A stretch of DNA of 64,000 nt from Paenibacillus sp. 1781tsa1 (GCF_024159265.1 NZ_JAMYWY010000001.1:4960001-5024000); one strand, 5' to 3'. Counted from the first letter of the stretch, positions 1-10,560 are shown. Notes: a model not told the origin generated them from the sequence alone. Numbers and translations: made by a program.

Positions 1-750
1 TTTGCTCTGCCCCGCTTCCGAAAAGCTGTAGGCGAGAGGAGAACCGCTATATCGAATCACACCGTCTCCTTTGACAGCCTGTGCCCGATGAAGATGCCCA
101 AGCGCCGTGTATTGCGCACCAGTCGATAAAGATGAAGGGTCCACTGTGTAGGCCCCACCGATCTGAATCGGACGTTCCGAATCACTCTCAAGTCCGCCGA
201 GCACATAGATATGACTCATGGCCATGTTCACGGTATCCGGGCGAAAAGAAGCTGCCAGACGCTGCATTAACATCCCCACCCGTTGACTGTATGCCTGACG
301 AAGCACATTTTCGTCCCCATCCGTTGTCAGCAATTCATTCAATCTTGCTTCAGAAGGATAAGGTAATGCCGCAATCTGTCCAGTCTCCCCGGTCCGCTTT
401 GCATAGATAGTCACTGCTTCTGAAGTAGGCATACCTACGAGTGTAATGCCCTGCCTGTTCACAAGTGGCGTAACAGAAGCTACACGCTCTGGCTGATCAT
501 GATTGCCTGCAATGACCACGAGAGGTCTTCCATCTGCTGTCAGACGCGCTGCAGCTTCGTAAAACAGCTGCTCCGCCGCTGCGGGAGGATTCACCGAATC
601 ATACACATCTCCAGCCATCAATATGGCATCCGCCTGCTGCTCATCCGCCAGTCTGACGAGTTCATCAACGAAATCCTCCTGTTCACGCAGTCGGCTTCGT
701 CCTTCCAGCGTTTTTCCCAAATGCCAGTCCCCTGTGTGCAAAATACGCAT
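1..750 (-). CDS. sbcD: SbcD, nuclease subunit of SbcCD (3' end off window)
   Basis: Metallophosphoesterase subunit of the SbcCD complex (bacterial Mre11), which trims hairpins and blocked DNA ends. The first 250 codons are present and the gene leaves the window at base 1. The conserved metal-binding blocks appear in order: GDWHLGK near the N-terminus, GDVYD, GNHDQ and, late in the visible part, GHLHRA. The ATG at 750 begins MRILHTGDWHLGK, the family N-terminus, about 11 bases after a GAGGAG motif. It lies 58 bp downstream of addA on the same strand, the same addB–addA–sbcD order as in B. subtilis; sbcC is expected beyond the edge. Identification is firm. Confidence 0.95.
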   Translation of the reverse strand, partial: MRILHTGDWHLGKTLEGRSRLREQEDFVDELVRLADEQQADAILMAGDVYDSVNPPAAAEQLFYEAAARLTADGRPLVVIAGNHDQPERVASVTPLVNRQGITLVGMPTSEAVTIYAKRTGETGQIAALPYPSEARLNELLTTDGDENVLRQAYSQRVGMLMQRLAASFRPDTVNMAMSHIYVLGGLESDSERPIQIGGAYTVDPSSLSTGAQYTALGHLHRAQAVKGDGVIRYSGSPLAYSFSEAGQSK

Positions 751-808
751 CGTCCGTTCCACTCCTCTCCCATGTGATATCCATGGTTCTGATTCCGATC
801 AGGTTCTT

Positions 809-3800
809 TTACAGTTTCACTGCATGTCCACCATCAAAAAAGTACAGCCATTTCCGGTCAACTTTCCGACCTAATATATCTTCAATCGCCCGTCCATACA
901 GATCCAGCTGGAAGCGATAATTTTTGGTGAGTTCATCCAAACCACCACGATGCTCCAACACCCGATCCGTCTTGTAATCAAGCAAGACAAGCTCGCCGTT
1001 CACCTCATACAAACAGTCAATAATCCCCTGTACAAGCACGGTTTCATTTTCAATCGTTGCCTTCATTTTGTTATCTATATTTAGTGCCTGCATATCTGAG
1101 TTCGATGCCCGCTCATGTAACCATTCCACAGGAGACTGATGTGCCGGAAGTCCATATACAAAAGGGATCTCCCGTTTTACCCACTCTGCACGCAATAATT
1201 CTTCCCCTGGTTCTGTATTGAAAAATCCGGTCAGTTCTTCGGGTTCGATCGCCTCAACATGATGGGGCAGCAGAATCTGAAGCTTAATCAACCGCTCAAT
1301 TGTCTGTTCAACAAGCTGTGAGTCAACGGTTGTTGATCCATCCACAGGAAGATGCTGCATCAACGTATGATACACGTTCCCCCGTTCTGCCCCTGTCAGT
1401 TGTTTCTCTCCCATAAATTTGGGACGACGCAGATGTAATTTGAATGATGTACCCGCAGATCCCGTATCCGAAACGTTCATCGTACCGGTTGAATCTGAGC
1501 CTGATCCAGTCTCCTGCTCGTTAAGTTCACTGGATGTGCCACGTTGTTCATAACCTGCCTCATCCTTGATGTTATTGATTCCTGGGTTGTTGTGAGCCAA
1601 TAATTTCTCGGACTGTTCTCCCAGTTCCTCCATCACCTCTACGGACTGGATATCCTGCATCGCAAGTAACGTTTTCAACTCCGTGACAGATGTACTGGCT
1701 GCCACTTGAGTTGCTGCTTCATAGGGATATGTCCATGAAAGCCGTTGATCCACCTCGTGAATTAGCCGTGTCTCCTCTTGTTGAAGAGCTACTGTATCTG
1801 CATCTGCAATGTTTTGGTTCGCTGTATCTTGTGCACTCTTCGCCAGCTCTTCTACAGTTGAGGATGTAACCAATTTCACGGGCTGAACCGCTTTTAGCGC
1901 AGCAATTCGTTCTTTCCGCACCACAGTCATCCCGTCTTCTTCACCGAGTGTCTGATCCACCACATGGTCACGGGACACATGATCGGCGGAAATAATAGAA
2001 ATCGCCCATCGTGATTGATCATCTGCAAGACAGGCTGAGAACGAATCATGACTTCCAGCAAGTTCACGCAACACAGCCGCATCTGGATGTCTCATCAGGG
2101 ATGGTCCAATCCAGTCCAGGTAACTCCGTCCTGCTGCAAGCAGATAATCTGGCAATGCCAGTTCAGGACTATCCTTGACCTGAGACCATGCCAGCGCTTT
2201 TTTCGCGGCATCTTTTACAGTACCTAGCAGAATCATTTTCTCTTTGGGACGGGTCAACGCAACGTACAACACACGCATCTCTTCAGCAAGCAATTCAAAT
2301 TGCGCACGACGACGAATCGCCAGATTGGCTAGTGTAGGATAGGCAACCCGGTTCTCACGATCCACAAACCTCGGACCAAATCCCAGTTCCTTATGCATTA
2401 GAAACGGTGCGTTCAGATCCTGCTGATTGAACATCTTGGATATGCCTCCGACAAAGACAATCGGAAACTCCAGACCCTTACTCCGGTGAATCGTCATGAT
2501 ACGTACAGCGTTGTCCTGCTCACCGGAACTACCCGCTACAGTCCCCAGGTCTCCCCCGTTTTCCCGCAGTCTGGAGACATAGGTCAGGAAACGGAATAAA
2601 CCGCGATTTGCAGTTGATTCCTCATATTGTCGTGCGCGATCGTACAATGCCTTAAGATTACTTTGACGTTGCAATCCTCCGGGAAGACCACCAACCCAGT
2701 CTAAATACCCGGTTTCTCGGTACATACGCCAAATCAGTTCACTCAGACTGCCTTGTCTTGCCTCAAGTCTCCACTGCTGCAATTGACGCAAAAAGCGAAT
2801 TAACTTTTGCTGCAACGCCGCGCCTGAGATCTCCGTTATACCCATATCCTCGCTTGCATGTCCAGTAAAACCAGCATCTTGAATTCCTTCTGTATGCACA
2901 TCGAATTCATATCCATCATCCAGGATCTCTGCCTCGACAGAAGCGGCTGTCTCCCGCTGTCCCTCTTCCATCTCTGACCAGGCTTCCGGCCACTGCAACT
3001 GGACGATATTGGAATCAGGATGATTTTCCTGCCGGGATTGTTTTACAGCATTAGTGGAAGAATCGCCCCATTCTCCAGCAGCCGATATAACTGCATCATA
3101 GAATGACTGTCTTTTGTCACCGAGCCGAATCTGTGCCAGTTCTTCTTCATCCAGTCCAACAATCGGGGAACGAAGCACGGAAGCGAGCGGAATATCCTGC
3201 CTTGGATTATCAACAAGCTGAAGCAGAGACACCATGATTTCCACTTCTGTAGCCTGGAAGTAACCCTTGCTCTGTTCTCCTCCAGCAGGAATTCCCTGCT
3301 GTCTGAATTCCTCAATCATGAGCGGAGCCCACATCAAGGTCGAACGCAACAAGATGACCATGTCACCGTAACGTGCCGGGCGCATCGTTTGCAGGGCTTT
3401 GTCATATACATGGAGGGCAGGTTTGTCCGTATCCCCAACCATCTCACGAATACGCCTTGCGATCGCCCGTGCTTCCAACTGGGCTGTTTCAAGTTCGGCA
3501 CTCTCCAGTTCTGCGGAGACCGATGCATCCCCATTCTCATCCGTACTCTCTGTCAGATCAGGACCACCGCCCTGACGATCGATCAGCATAAGTTCAGGTG
3601 TATACGCCTCATCACCTAGCGTTTCTGACGGGAACGTAGCCCCATATGCCAGTTGAGCTCGTTCATCGTAAGCAATCTCTGCCACACCTTCGTTCATGAG
3701 TTGCCGGAATATCATATTGACTGAATGCACGACTTCCGCACGACTGCGGAAATTCCGCGCAAGATCAATACGTTGGCCTGTCCGACTCAGGCGATCTTCA

Positions 3801-5224
3801 ACACTTCCATCCTCACGCATGCTCGCTCCATACTGGCGATACTTGTTCATAAATAGACCCGGCTCAGCCAACCGGAAACGATAGATACTCTGTTTGACAT
3901 CACCGACCATGAATCGGTTACCCGGGTTTTCTCTGGAGATCAGTTTCACGATATCTTCCTGAACTGTATTGGTATCCTGATATTCATCAAGCAACACTTC
4001 ATCGAATCGCGAACGGTACTCCATAGCCGCATCGGAAGGCATCGACAGTTCAGGCGTTGAATCCTCATGTCGCAAAATGTGAAGACAGTAATGCTCCAGA
4101 TCACTGAAGTCAACTTGCCCACGTTCCTGTTTGGCCTGTCGATAACGTTCTCCAAATGTACTAACCAACCTCGCCAACTCCTGCATGAGTGGTGCCGCCT
4201 GCTCCAGTTCCTGCCAGAACGAAAACGCACTTCTTCCAAACAATGAGCCTTTCAGATCGGAAACTGCCTTTTTCGCAGCCTCACGGAGTTCCTTCACCTG
4301 ATCCTGTAAGGCCGGGTCTGTCTGATCTTTTTTGCAGGGTTTCAGTTTGCCAAATGTAGCGGGTTGAAACACTTCGGGCAACCTTTCCCATGGCATGACC
4401 TCCACCGCAGACAACAGCTCTTCCACCATCACCAGATCTTCTTTTAACGTATCTGCATAAGGTGCCGGACCTTCAGGCTGCATGGAAATATGGATGCCTT
4501 GACGGAGCAGTCCTGCTGCACCACTTAAAGCAAGAGCCGCATCACGCAAAATACTCTGAACCCACGCTGAATGTCCAAGTGCCTCCACGCTTTCCACCTG
4601 AAAAGCGGATGCCATCTCTGAGAGCCAATGATCCGGCCAGGAATGACTGCGGGAGAAATCATACAAGCGTTGCACCAGTCGATGCATGGCATCATCATTT
4701 CGTTCTCCACTGAACCAGTCCACCAATTCGCGGAATGTACTGCCTTCATCTTCTTCGCCATACTTTTCCTCAAATAGTTCTTCAAGCAGTTCTTGCCGCA
4801 TGATTTCCGCTTCATTTTCATTCAGGATACGAAAAGCCGGGTTCAACGGAATTTGCTGATAATAACGGCGAATGACTTCCATACAGAATGAATGCAGCGT
4901 TGTAATCGATGCCCGTCCAAGCAGCGACAGCTGCTTACGCAGATGCTCTTCTCCAGGCTGCTCTTCAAGCGCACGTTCCAGCGCTTCCCGAATCCGTTGT
5001 TTCATCTCGGCAGCGGCCGCTTTGGTAAATGTAGCTACAAGCAAGCGATCCACACTGAATCCTTGGGAGGGATCTGCGATCTTGCGAATAATTCGTTCAA
5101 CCAGCACGGCTGTCTTGCCTGATCCCGCAGCTGCGGCAACCAGGATGTCTTCTCCGCTTTCCGAGATGGCACTCCACTGGTCATCACTCCAGAAGCTACC
5201 CTCCGGTTTTGGCATATTCGTCAT
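809..5224 (-). CDS. addA: AddA, ATP-dependent helicase/nuclease subunit A
   Basis: Helicase–nuclease subunit of AddAB, the Firmicutes counterpart of RecBCD, which processes double-strand breaks for recombination. Visible in order: a Q-motif-like SDDQW near residue 13, Walker A AAAGSGKTA at about 31–39, Walker B with LLDEYQDTN near 413, GDVKQSIYRFR soon after, VALTRPKEKM in the helicase C-terminal part, and the nuclease motif LLDYKTDR near 1415. At 1471 residues it is clearly longer than the roughly 1230 of B. subtilis AddA. The extra length includes polar, Ser/Thr/Glu-rich stretches, notably before the nuclease domain. The ATG overlaps the addB stop by 4 bp, so the two are translationally coupled. 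Confidence 0.97.
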   Translation of the reverse strand: MTNMPKPEGSFWSDDQWSAISESGEDILVAAAAGSGKTAVLVERIIRKIADPSQGFSVDRLLVATFTKAAAAEMKQRIREALERALEEQPGEEHLRKQLSLLGRASITTLHSFCMEVIRRYYQQIPLNPAFRILNENEAEIMRQELLEELFEEKYGEEDEGSTFRELVDWFSGERNDDAMHRLVQRLYDFSRSHSWPDHWLSEMASAFQVESVEALGHSAWVQSILRDAALALSGAAGLLRQGIHISMQPEGPAPYADTLKEDLVMVEELLSAVEVMPWERLPEVFQPATFGKLKPCKKDQTDPALQDQVKELREAAKKAVSDLKGSLFGRSAFSFWQELEQAAPLMQELARLVSTFGERYRQAKQERGQVDFSDLEHYCLHILRHEDSTPELSMPSDAAMEYRSRFDEVLLDEYQDTNTVQEDIVKLISRENPGNRFMVGDVKQSIYRFRLAEPGLFMNKYRQYGASMREDGSVEDRLSRTGQRIDLARNFRSRAEVVHSVNMIFRQLMNEGVAEIAYDERAQLAYGATFPSETLGDEAYTPELMLIDRQGGGPDLTESTDENGDASVSAELESAELETAQLEARAIARRIREMVGDTDKPALHVYDKALQTMRPARYGDMVILLRSTLMWAPLMIEEFRQQGIPAGGEQSKGYFQATEVEIMVSLLQLVDNPRQDIPLASVLRSPIVGLDEEELAQIRLGDKRQSFYDAVISAAGEWGDSSTNAVKQSRQENHPDSNIVQLQWPEAWSEMEEGQRETAASVEAEILDDGYEFDVHTEGIQDAGFTGHASEDMGITEISGAALQQKLIRFLRQLQQWRLEARQGSLSELIWRMYRETGYLDWVGGLPGGLQRQSNLKALYDRARQYEESTANRGLFRFLTYVSRLRENGGDLGTVAGSSGEQDNAVRIMTIHRSKGLEFPIVFVGGISKMFNQQDLNAPFLMHKELGFGPRFVDRENRVAYPTLANLAIRRRAQFELLAEEMRVLYVALTRPKEKMILLGTVKDAAKKALAWSQVKDSPELALPDYLLAAGRSYLDWIGPSLMRHPDAAVLRELAGSHDSFSACLADDQSRWAISIISADHVSRDHVVDQTLGEEDGMTVVRKERIAALKAVQPVKLVTSSTVEELAKSAQDTANQNIADADTVALQQEETRLIHEVDQRLSWTYPYEAATQVAASTSVTELKTLLAMQDIQSVEVMEELGEQSEKLLAHNNPGINNIKDEAGYEQRGTSSELNEQETGSGSDSTGTMNVSDTGSAGTSFKLHLRRPKFMGEKQLTGAERGNVYHTLMQHLPVDGSTTVDSQLVEQTIERLIKLQILLPHHVEAIEPEELTGFFNTEPGEELLRAEWVKREIPFVYGLPAHQSPVEWLHERASNSDMQALNIDNKMKATIENETVLVQGIIDCLYEVNGELVLLDYKTDRVLEHRGGLDELTKNYRFQLDLYGRAIEDILGRKVDRKWLYFFDGGHAVKL

Positions 5225-8200
5225 GATGTTTCCCCTCCCTTGGTGTGAGATAACATATCCCAGATTTGCTGTTTGCCCGGTTTGGACAACAGGTTGTATT
5301 CATTTCCTTCTATATTCTCATCAAACTGACAAACAGGCTTATACGGACAGAACGTACACGCCACTTCCTGCTGAATGCGATAAGGCTCAATGGCCACATC
5401 CCCATCCGTAATCCGGGTACCAATCTCGCGGATATTACTGCGAACCGAAGCAAGCAGCGTATCCCATTGCTCTGGCGTAGCTACAGCGGCGCTGCTATAA
5501 AAGCTTCCGTCCGCCTTAAGGGCAACTGGAATAATCGCTGAATACCCCTTATCCAGGGTGTTGTCCATTTGAGCGATTGCGTCCCGATCCGCCAGCAGCA
5601 AACCTTTCATTTTGAACCGTTTCAGCAGTTCTTGTCCGGCTTGCTCCGATGTCATGCCGTTTGCGGATTGCAACAGCGGGTTATGCACATGGAAATACAA
5701 CGTTCCTCCCGGCATCGCCGTTTCCCCAAGCCATTCTTCGGCAGCACTAAGCAGCACCTCCAGATAGGTGAGCATCTGCAATGACAGACCATAGTACACT
5801 TCATGCAGCTTGAGGTCCGTCTGGCTTGATTTATAGTCAATGACACGCAGGAGCAGACCATTCTCGCCTTCTGCCACATCCACACGGTCTATACGACCCA
5901 CGATCTCCATCACACAGCCGTTCTCCAGTTCAAAACGCAGTGGTGGCAGTGTTTTATCCGGTCCAAAATCAAGCTCCAACCCAATTGGTTCAAAACTTCC
6001 CCGTCTCGATTGTTCCCCGAGAATAACGGATGCCCGACTAACAATGTCCTTCAATTTGCGGAAAATATAACCGTATCGCTTGGTGCTTAGCAAAATCTCT
6101 CCTTGCAGCTGTGGTGCAATCTGCTCCACGGTTTGCTCGGCTTCCTTGCGGCATTGGTCTGGGGTCAAGCTGCCCCAACTACGATTTTCTTCACGCAACC
6201 GCATAGCCAGCTGGCTTAACGCAGCATGAAACAGTTGTCCGATATCTGGAGCCTGAAGGCGGTACAATTGCCGTTCTTTGAGGCGCAACCCGTGCGAGGC
6301 AAAATGGGAAAATGGACAAGCTACGAACCGCTCCATTCGCGAGACACTCGTCCTTACCTCTGTGCCATACAGTCTGCGACTGGTGGCTGTACGTAGTGGC
6401 AATGCCCGATTACGATAAAAGATTGATCCCATCAACCGTTCCAGCTGAGGTCTGCTTGTCTCCTGAGATACATGCCAATTGTAGACCGCCCACCACATTT
6501 CAGGGATGTCTTCTCCGCGACGCCATTTACGCAATTGTCCAATGAGGGCAGACAGACTCTGACCCGGATGGGTGACATAAGACCAATGCGCTTCTTCCGA
6601 GTTCGAAACCGGTGGTTGAGCAAGCAATGGCTGTTCTTGTAGACCAAACATTTTCCGTACATGGCGGACAATCTCGGAAGGAAGCAGTGCTTTTCCCTCA
6701 TCATCAGCAACCGGGTAACTCAGCCACAACTGGCTGCTTGCCGCTGTAAGTGCCGTATAGATCAGAAAACGTTCATCCAGCATCTGCCTTGTTGCACCTG
6801 GTCCAAGCGCCATGCCTCTTTCCGTCAGTATCGCTCTCTCCAGTTCCGTTAATACGCCGTCATCCTGAGGTACGGCGGGTAATTCACCATCAACTGCACC
6901 GAGGATAAATACATATTTGATGTCCTGAAGACGTGTACGGTCCATGGAACCAACCAATACCTGATCAAGTGCTGGTGGTACCAGACCCAGCTTCAGTTCC
7001 GTCAATCCGGTCTCAATCATCCCGGTAAACAGAGTGATATCCAACCGTTCATTCCCCATCATATCTACCATCTGATCCAATAAATCCAGCACAGCTCCCC
7101 ACATCTGCCGATGTTCTCTCGACCGTTCAGGGTCACCTTGAGCCTTAGCTTCAGCAGACATATGTTCCAGCTTCCATGGGATTTCGGCATCTTCCAGCAG
7201 TCTGTATAGTGCCTCGCATTGGGCTTTGGCTGTCTTTGCCTTTTTCATTCGTTTCTCAAAAGCACCCAGAGAATCTGTAATGACTGTTCGGCAGCTCTCC
7301 ATTAAAGAAAGCATTTGGTCCCGTCCTCGACTACGGCCATCCTGACCGTTGTCTTCCAGCGACAGGCTTGGTACATACTTCCACGGTTTGCCGTCAGTCC
7401 AGCGATACCCATGAATACCACAAGCCAGTACATAATTCTCAAGCTGGTCCATATCTTCACGAGTGATGGAACCATCACGCGGAAGCAGCAGATCCGTTTT
7501 GACACAGCGAAATACATCCTCATAACGCCAGTTGCGCCGAACAATATCCAGTGCGGAACGGATAAATTCGGATAATGGATGATGAAGCTCATTTCTTCTG
7601 CGGTCCAGAAAGACAGGTACGCCATAATCCCTGAATAACGGTTCAGCTATATCAGCGTAGGTATCCAGCTGACGAACAAGTACAGCCATATCCCGATAAC
7701 GCGCACCTTCGTTTTGCGCCAGGCGCCGCATCTCACGAAGTGCTCCCTCCATCTCAGCTCGTCGGTTCTCCGCTGCAACCAGTCGGATTCCAGAATCATG
7801 ACCATCATCTTTCCACCGAATTCGGCGGTCGAAACCAGCCTCCAGATGAGCAAGTCCCGGACGATCCTTGTATCTCGGTGGAATCTCCGAATCTAGCACG
7901 GTTATATCGCTCGGTATACCTAGTTCGTCAGCCATCCCTTTCAGGCGCGCATAGGCACTTGCCGTGGGATAGAACAGTTCCAGTTCTCCAGGCAGAGTCC
8001 CGTGATCATAAGGACGATCCAATGTCAGCGCAATGGTCACGGAAGAGGATTGCAACATCAGCCGGCCGATCACACTCATCTCCTGTGGCGTGAATCCCTG
8101 AAAACCATCAATCCAGATCTGAGCATCCTGCAGCAACGTACTTTCCGACAAACGCTCTGTCAGCTCGCTCAACGTATCTTCATCATCAATATATAAGTCA

Positions 8201-8724
8201 GTCAATTCCTGTTCATAGTCACGATATATCAGATTCAAGTCATGCAACTTGTCCTCCAGAATTGGTGAAGAGGATGAGGTATACCCTCCAGACAGCCCTT
8301 CTTCCAGCAATGATGGATCAACTTCATAACGTTTAAATTCACTATATAAGTCATTTAATTCCCCTATAAAACCCAGCTGGCTGCCGGATGCACCAAAGAG
8401 CTTCAATTCTTCCTTACGGCGCTGGATGACCTTGTAGAGCAGCATCTTTTTGCCTTCGGCTCCGATCGGAATACGAGCAGAACCGCCTGCTTCCTGCATT
8501 ATGCGGTAAGCTAAACGGCGAAAACCGAGCACTTCTGCACGCATGGTACCTTTAATTACTCCAGAAGACACCAATGCCTGCTCTGTTCGAAAAGAACTCT
8601 GTTCGGGAACGAGTAAAATCAAAGGTTTACCTTGCGGCTCCTTTTGAAGCAGGGATGTAATTTCCCGGGTAATCAGCGAGCTTTTGCCGCTGCCTGCCCG
8701 GCCAATAACAAAACGAACGGACAT
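5221..8724 (-). CDS. addB: AddB, ATP-dependent helicase/nuclease subunit B
   Basis: Partner of AddA; it contributes a second nuclease domain and an iron–sulfur cluster. The N-terminus MSVRFVIGRAGSGKSS contains Walker A at residues 8–16. A nuclease motif VIDYKSS lies near 963. A cysteine near 802 (VACPF) and a C-terminal CTFCPYKPVC near 1120–1129 match the spacing of the four Fe–S cysteines known in B. subtilis AddB. I chose the ATG at 8724 because GGAGG lies 7 bases upstream; a longer frame from 8751 has no such site. The 1167-residue product is the usual family length. It is the first gene of the addB–addA–sbcD run. Confidence 0.96.
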   Translation of the reverse strand: MSVRFVIGRAGSGKSSLITREITSLLQKEPQGKPLILLVPEQSSFRTEQALVSSGVIKGTMRAEVLGFRRLAYRIMQEAGGSARIPIGAEGKKMLLYKVIQRRKEELKLFGASGSQLGFIGELNDLYSEFKRYEVDPSLLEEGLSGGYTSSSSPILEDKLHDLNLIYRDYEQELTDLYIDDEDTLSELTERLSESTLLQDAQIWIDGFQGFTPQEMSVIGRLMLQSSSVTIALTLDRPYDHGTLPGELELFYPTASAYARLKGMADELGIPSDITVLDSEIPPRYKDRPGLAHLEAGFDRRIRWKDDGHDSGIRLVAAENRRAEMEGALREMRRLAQNEGARYRDMAVLVRQLDTYADIAEPLFRDYGVPVFLDRRRNELHHPLSEFIRSALDIVRRNWRYEDVFRCVKTDLLLPRDGSITREDMDQLENYVLACGIHGYRWTDGKPWKYVPSLSLEDNGQDGRSRGRDQMLSLMESCRTVITDSLGAFEKRMKKAKTAKAQCEALYRLLEDAEIPWKLEHMSAEAKAQGDPERSREHRQMWGAVLDLLDQMVDMMGNERLDITLFTGMIETGLTELKLGLVPPALDQVLVGSMDRTRLQDIKYVFILGAVDGELPAVPQDDGVLTELERAILTERGMALGPGATRQMLDERFLIYTALTAASSQLWLSYPVADDEGKALLPSEIVRHVRKMFGLQEQPLLAQPPVSNSEEAHWSYVTHPGQSLSALIGQLRKWRRGEDIPEMWWAVYNWHVSQETSRPQLERLMGSIFYRNRALPLRTATSRRLYGTEVRTSVSRMERFVACPFSHFASHGLRLKERQLYRLQAPDIGQLFHAALSQLAMRLREENRSWGSLTPDQCRKEAEQTVEQIAPQLQGEILLSTKRYGYIFRKLKDIVSRASVILGEQSRRGSFEPIGLELDFGPDKTLPPLRFELENGCVMEIVGRIDRVDVAEGENGLLLRVIDYKSSQTDLKLHEVYYGLSLQMLTYLEVLLSAAEEWLGETAMPGGTLYFHVHNPLLQSANGMTSEQAGQELLKRFKMKGLLLADRDAIAQMDNTLDKGYSAIIPVALKADGSFYSSAAVATPEQWDTLLASVRSNIREIGTRITDGDVAIEPYRIQQEVACTFCPYKPVCQFDENIEGNEYNLLSKPGKQQIWDMLSHTKGGETS

Positions 8725-8844
8725 GTCTAATCCTCCAAACCACACGTACAAGATTTTAATTTCCAGTATAACATATATGACTTGGTTCGGAACATACGTT
8801 TGCCATTATCCGGTAAAACCGGAGATTTTCTCCGTTAACACGGC

Positions 8845-8875
8845 AAAAAGCCCGCAGCTGTTCACACTGTGGACT
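8845..8875 (-). terminator. Probable terminator after the rRNA methyltransferase gene
   Basis: An imperfect inverted repeat (one mismatch, one G-U pair) with a 9-base arm is followed on the minus strand by five T. It lies between the methyltransferase stop and addB. A second short hairpin (CGGAGA/TCTCCG, 8819–8833) follows. Confidence 0.6.
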
Positions 8876-8949
8876 TTTGACCGAAAGTATCATTCATATA
8901 AACGTTCACTTTATCTCACAAGAGATTAAAAAAGTGAAAAGAGATTCTT

Positions 8950-10326
8950 CTAATTCTTTTTACTGCGCACTTCGAAAATAGCAAATTTGAGGTAATGTCC
9001 TTCATCCACGCCCAGAATTTGTGGGTGGTCCTTACCGGCTGCCTTCCAGTCGATCAGACGAAGCACTTTGCCTGCATCTTCGGCGGCATCGGCAATCGTA
9101 TCCAGGAAAAGGTCTGGACGCATGTGATACGAACAGCTGGCGGTTACCAAGTACCCGCCCTCATTGACCAGTTTCATTCCTTGCAGGTTGATATCCTTAT
9201 ATCCACGGCATGCACCTTTAACTGCTGATTTCGTTTTGGCAAATGCAGGAGGATCGAGGATGACGATATCAAATGTTTTACCGCCAGCTGCCAGCGCTTT
9301 GGAAGTATCCACTTTTTGTTCGCCAGCACGCGCACGTGCAGTACGTTCATCCAATCCTTTCACTTGTTCACGCAAGTACTGGAATGCATCAGCAACGACG
9401 AATTCGACCCGGTCGGTAAAACCGTTCAGCTCCACATTTGTTCGTGCACTCTCAATGGCATGCTCTGAAATATCGAGACAAGTCACTTTCTTGGCTCCAT
9501 ACTTGCAAGCATTCAACGTGAAGCTGCCCGTATGTGAGAAGCACTCCAATACGGTGGCACCATCCCAATAAGGGAATGTAACTACCTTACCGCTTTTATT
9601 CACTGGCAAGAGCTGCTCTGTGCCGTCCTGCTCGGTCGTTTGGAGTGTGATTCCACTCTTGTAGCCCCAACCCTTCATAAGCGGTTCAATCGCTGCACGA
9701 TTCTCACGTTGGTCGAAGAAGTAACCTGTCTTCTGTCCTTCTACGATGTCCACTTTAATGAGTAGTCCATTCTCGGTAACGGTGACATGTCTTGGGCATT
9801 CGCCATATAGTGGACCTTTGGTCTGCTCCAAACCTTCCAGTTCACGAATTGAAACATCACTGCGCTCATATATGCCTTCCGGCTGCATTACTTCAATGAG
9901 TGCCTGTACGATGGCTTCACGGCAACGATCCATGCCAAGTGTAAGCAACTGTACAACGAGGATGCTGCCGAATCGGTCAACGATCAATCCTGGCAGAAAA
10001 TCAGCTTCGCCGTAAACGAGACGGTACGCCTCTCCATCCTGGATAAAACGTTCCCGATGACGCAAGCAATCGCGAAAACGCGCTGCAAAGAACGCCGTAT
10101 CCATCTGTTCAAACTCCAAGGGTTGATAAGATACGACCCTCACCGTGATCTGAGATGCGGGATTGTAATATCCTGTCGCCAGATAGCGACCTTGATGATT
10201 CAATACATTGACCAGATCTCCCGGCTCCGGATTTCCGTCAACAGAGGCAATTTCATTGTTAAATATCCATGGATGGGCATGTTCAAGCCGCTTTTTGCGA
10301 CTGCGTTCGAGTGTAACTGATGGCAA
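8950..10326 (-). CDS. Class I SAM-dependent rRNA methyltransferase, RlmI-like (PUA domain)
   Basis: Predicted 23S rRNA cytosine C5-methyltransferase of the RlmI/YwbD type. The N-terminal 80 residues look like a PUA RNA-binding domain (HPWIFNNEI, PGDLVNVL). The catalytic part has GQKTGYFFDQRENR, the SAM-binding VLECFSHTGSFTLNACKYGA and the motif ILDPPAFAKTK. It is longer (458 residues) than the roughly 396 of E. coli RlmI. Extra residues sit after the DQREN motif (about 225–255) and again after AFQYLREQ. The start is a TTG at 10326, preceded by AAAGGAAGTGG. It is divergent from the Na/Pi transporter gene across a repeat block. The exact rRNA target cannot be read from the sequence. Confidence 0.85.
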   Translation of the reverse strand: MPSVTLERSRKKRLEHAHPWIFNNEIASVDGNPEPGDLVNVLNHQGRYLATGYYNPASQITVRVVSYQPLEFEQMDTAFFAARFRDCLRHRERFIQDGEAYRLVYGEADFLPGLIVDRFGSILVVQLLTLGMDRCREAIVQALIEVMQPEGIYERSDVSIRELEGLEQTKGPLYGECPRHVTVTENGLLIKVDIVEGQKTGYFFDQRENRAAIEPLMKGWGYKSGITLQTTEQDGTEQLLPVNKSGKVVTFPYWDGATVLECFSHTGSFTLNACKYGAKKVTCLDISEHAIESARTNVELNGFTDRVEFVVADAFQYLREQVKGLDERTARARAGEQKVDTSKALAAGGKTFDIVILDPPAFAKTKSAVKGACRGYKDINLQGMKLVNEGGYLVTASCSYHMRPDLFLDTIADAAEDAGKVLRLIDWKAAGKDHPQILGVDEGHYLKFAIFEVRSKKN

Positions 10327-10365
10327 GGTAGATCCACTTCCTTTAATTTAATAGTTCAAAAGATA

Positions 10366-10560
10366 GGTTTGGTGCGGCGCGTAGGTGGCGTTCCGGGTTC
10401 GAATCGATCTTCCGATCGCTGTTGTCTCCAGATTTTTTGATTCCCTTCTTATAGGGAAAATCCGGTGACAAAGGCGCACGCTTCGCTTCTTCAGATTCGA
10501 TTTCGTCCCCTCCACTACGTTTGCACGAATCACCGTATCTTTCGAATTGGGGTGCGACAA
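10366..10560. repeat. 180-bp tandem repeat, copy 1
   Basis: First of three head-to-tail copies. From 10381 the sequence lines up with copy 2 at an exact 180-bp offset. The core around 10413–10520 is nearly identical: GATCGCTGTTGTCTCCAG, then a small inverted repeat TTCCCT/AGGGAA, then GCACGCTTCGCTTCTTCAG. The 5' part is more diverged. It lies between the divergent rRNA methyltransferase and transporter genes. Open frames across it only reflect the 180-bp (multiple of three) period. Confidence 0.9.
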
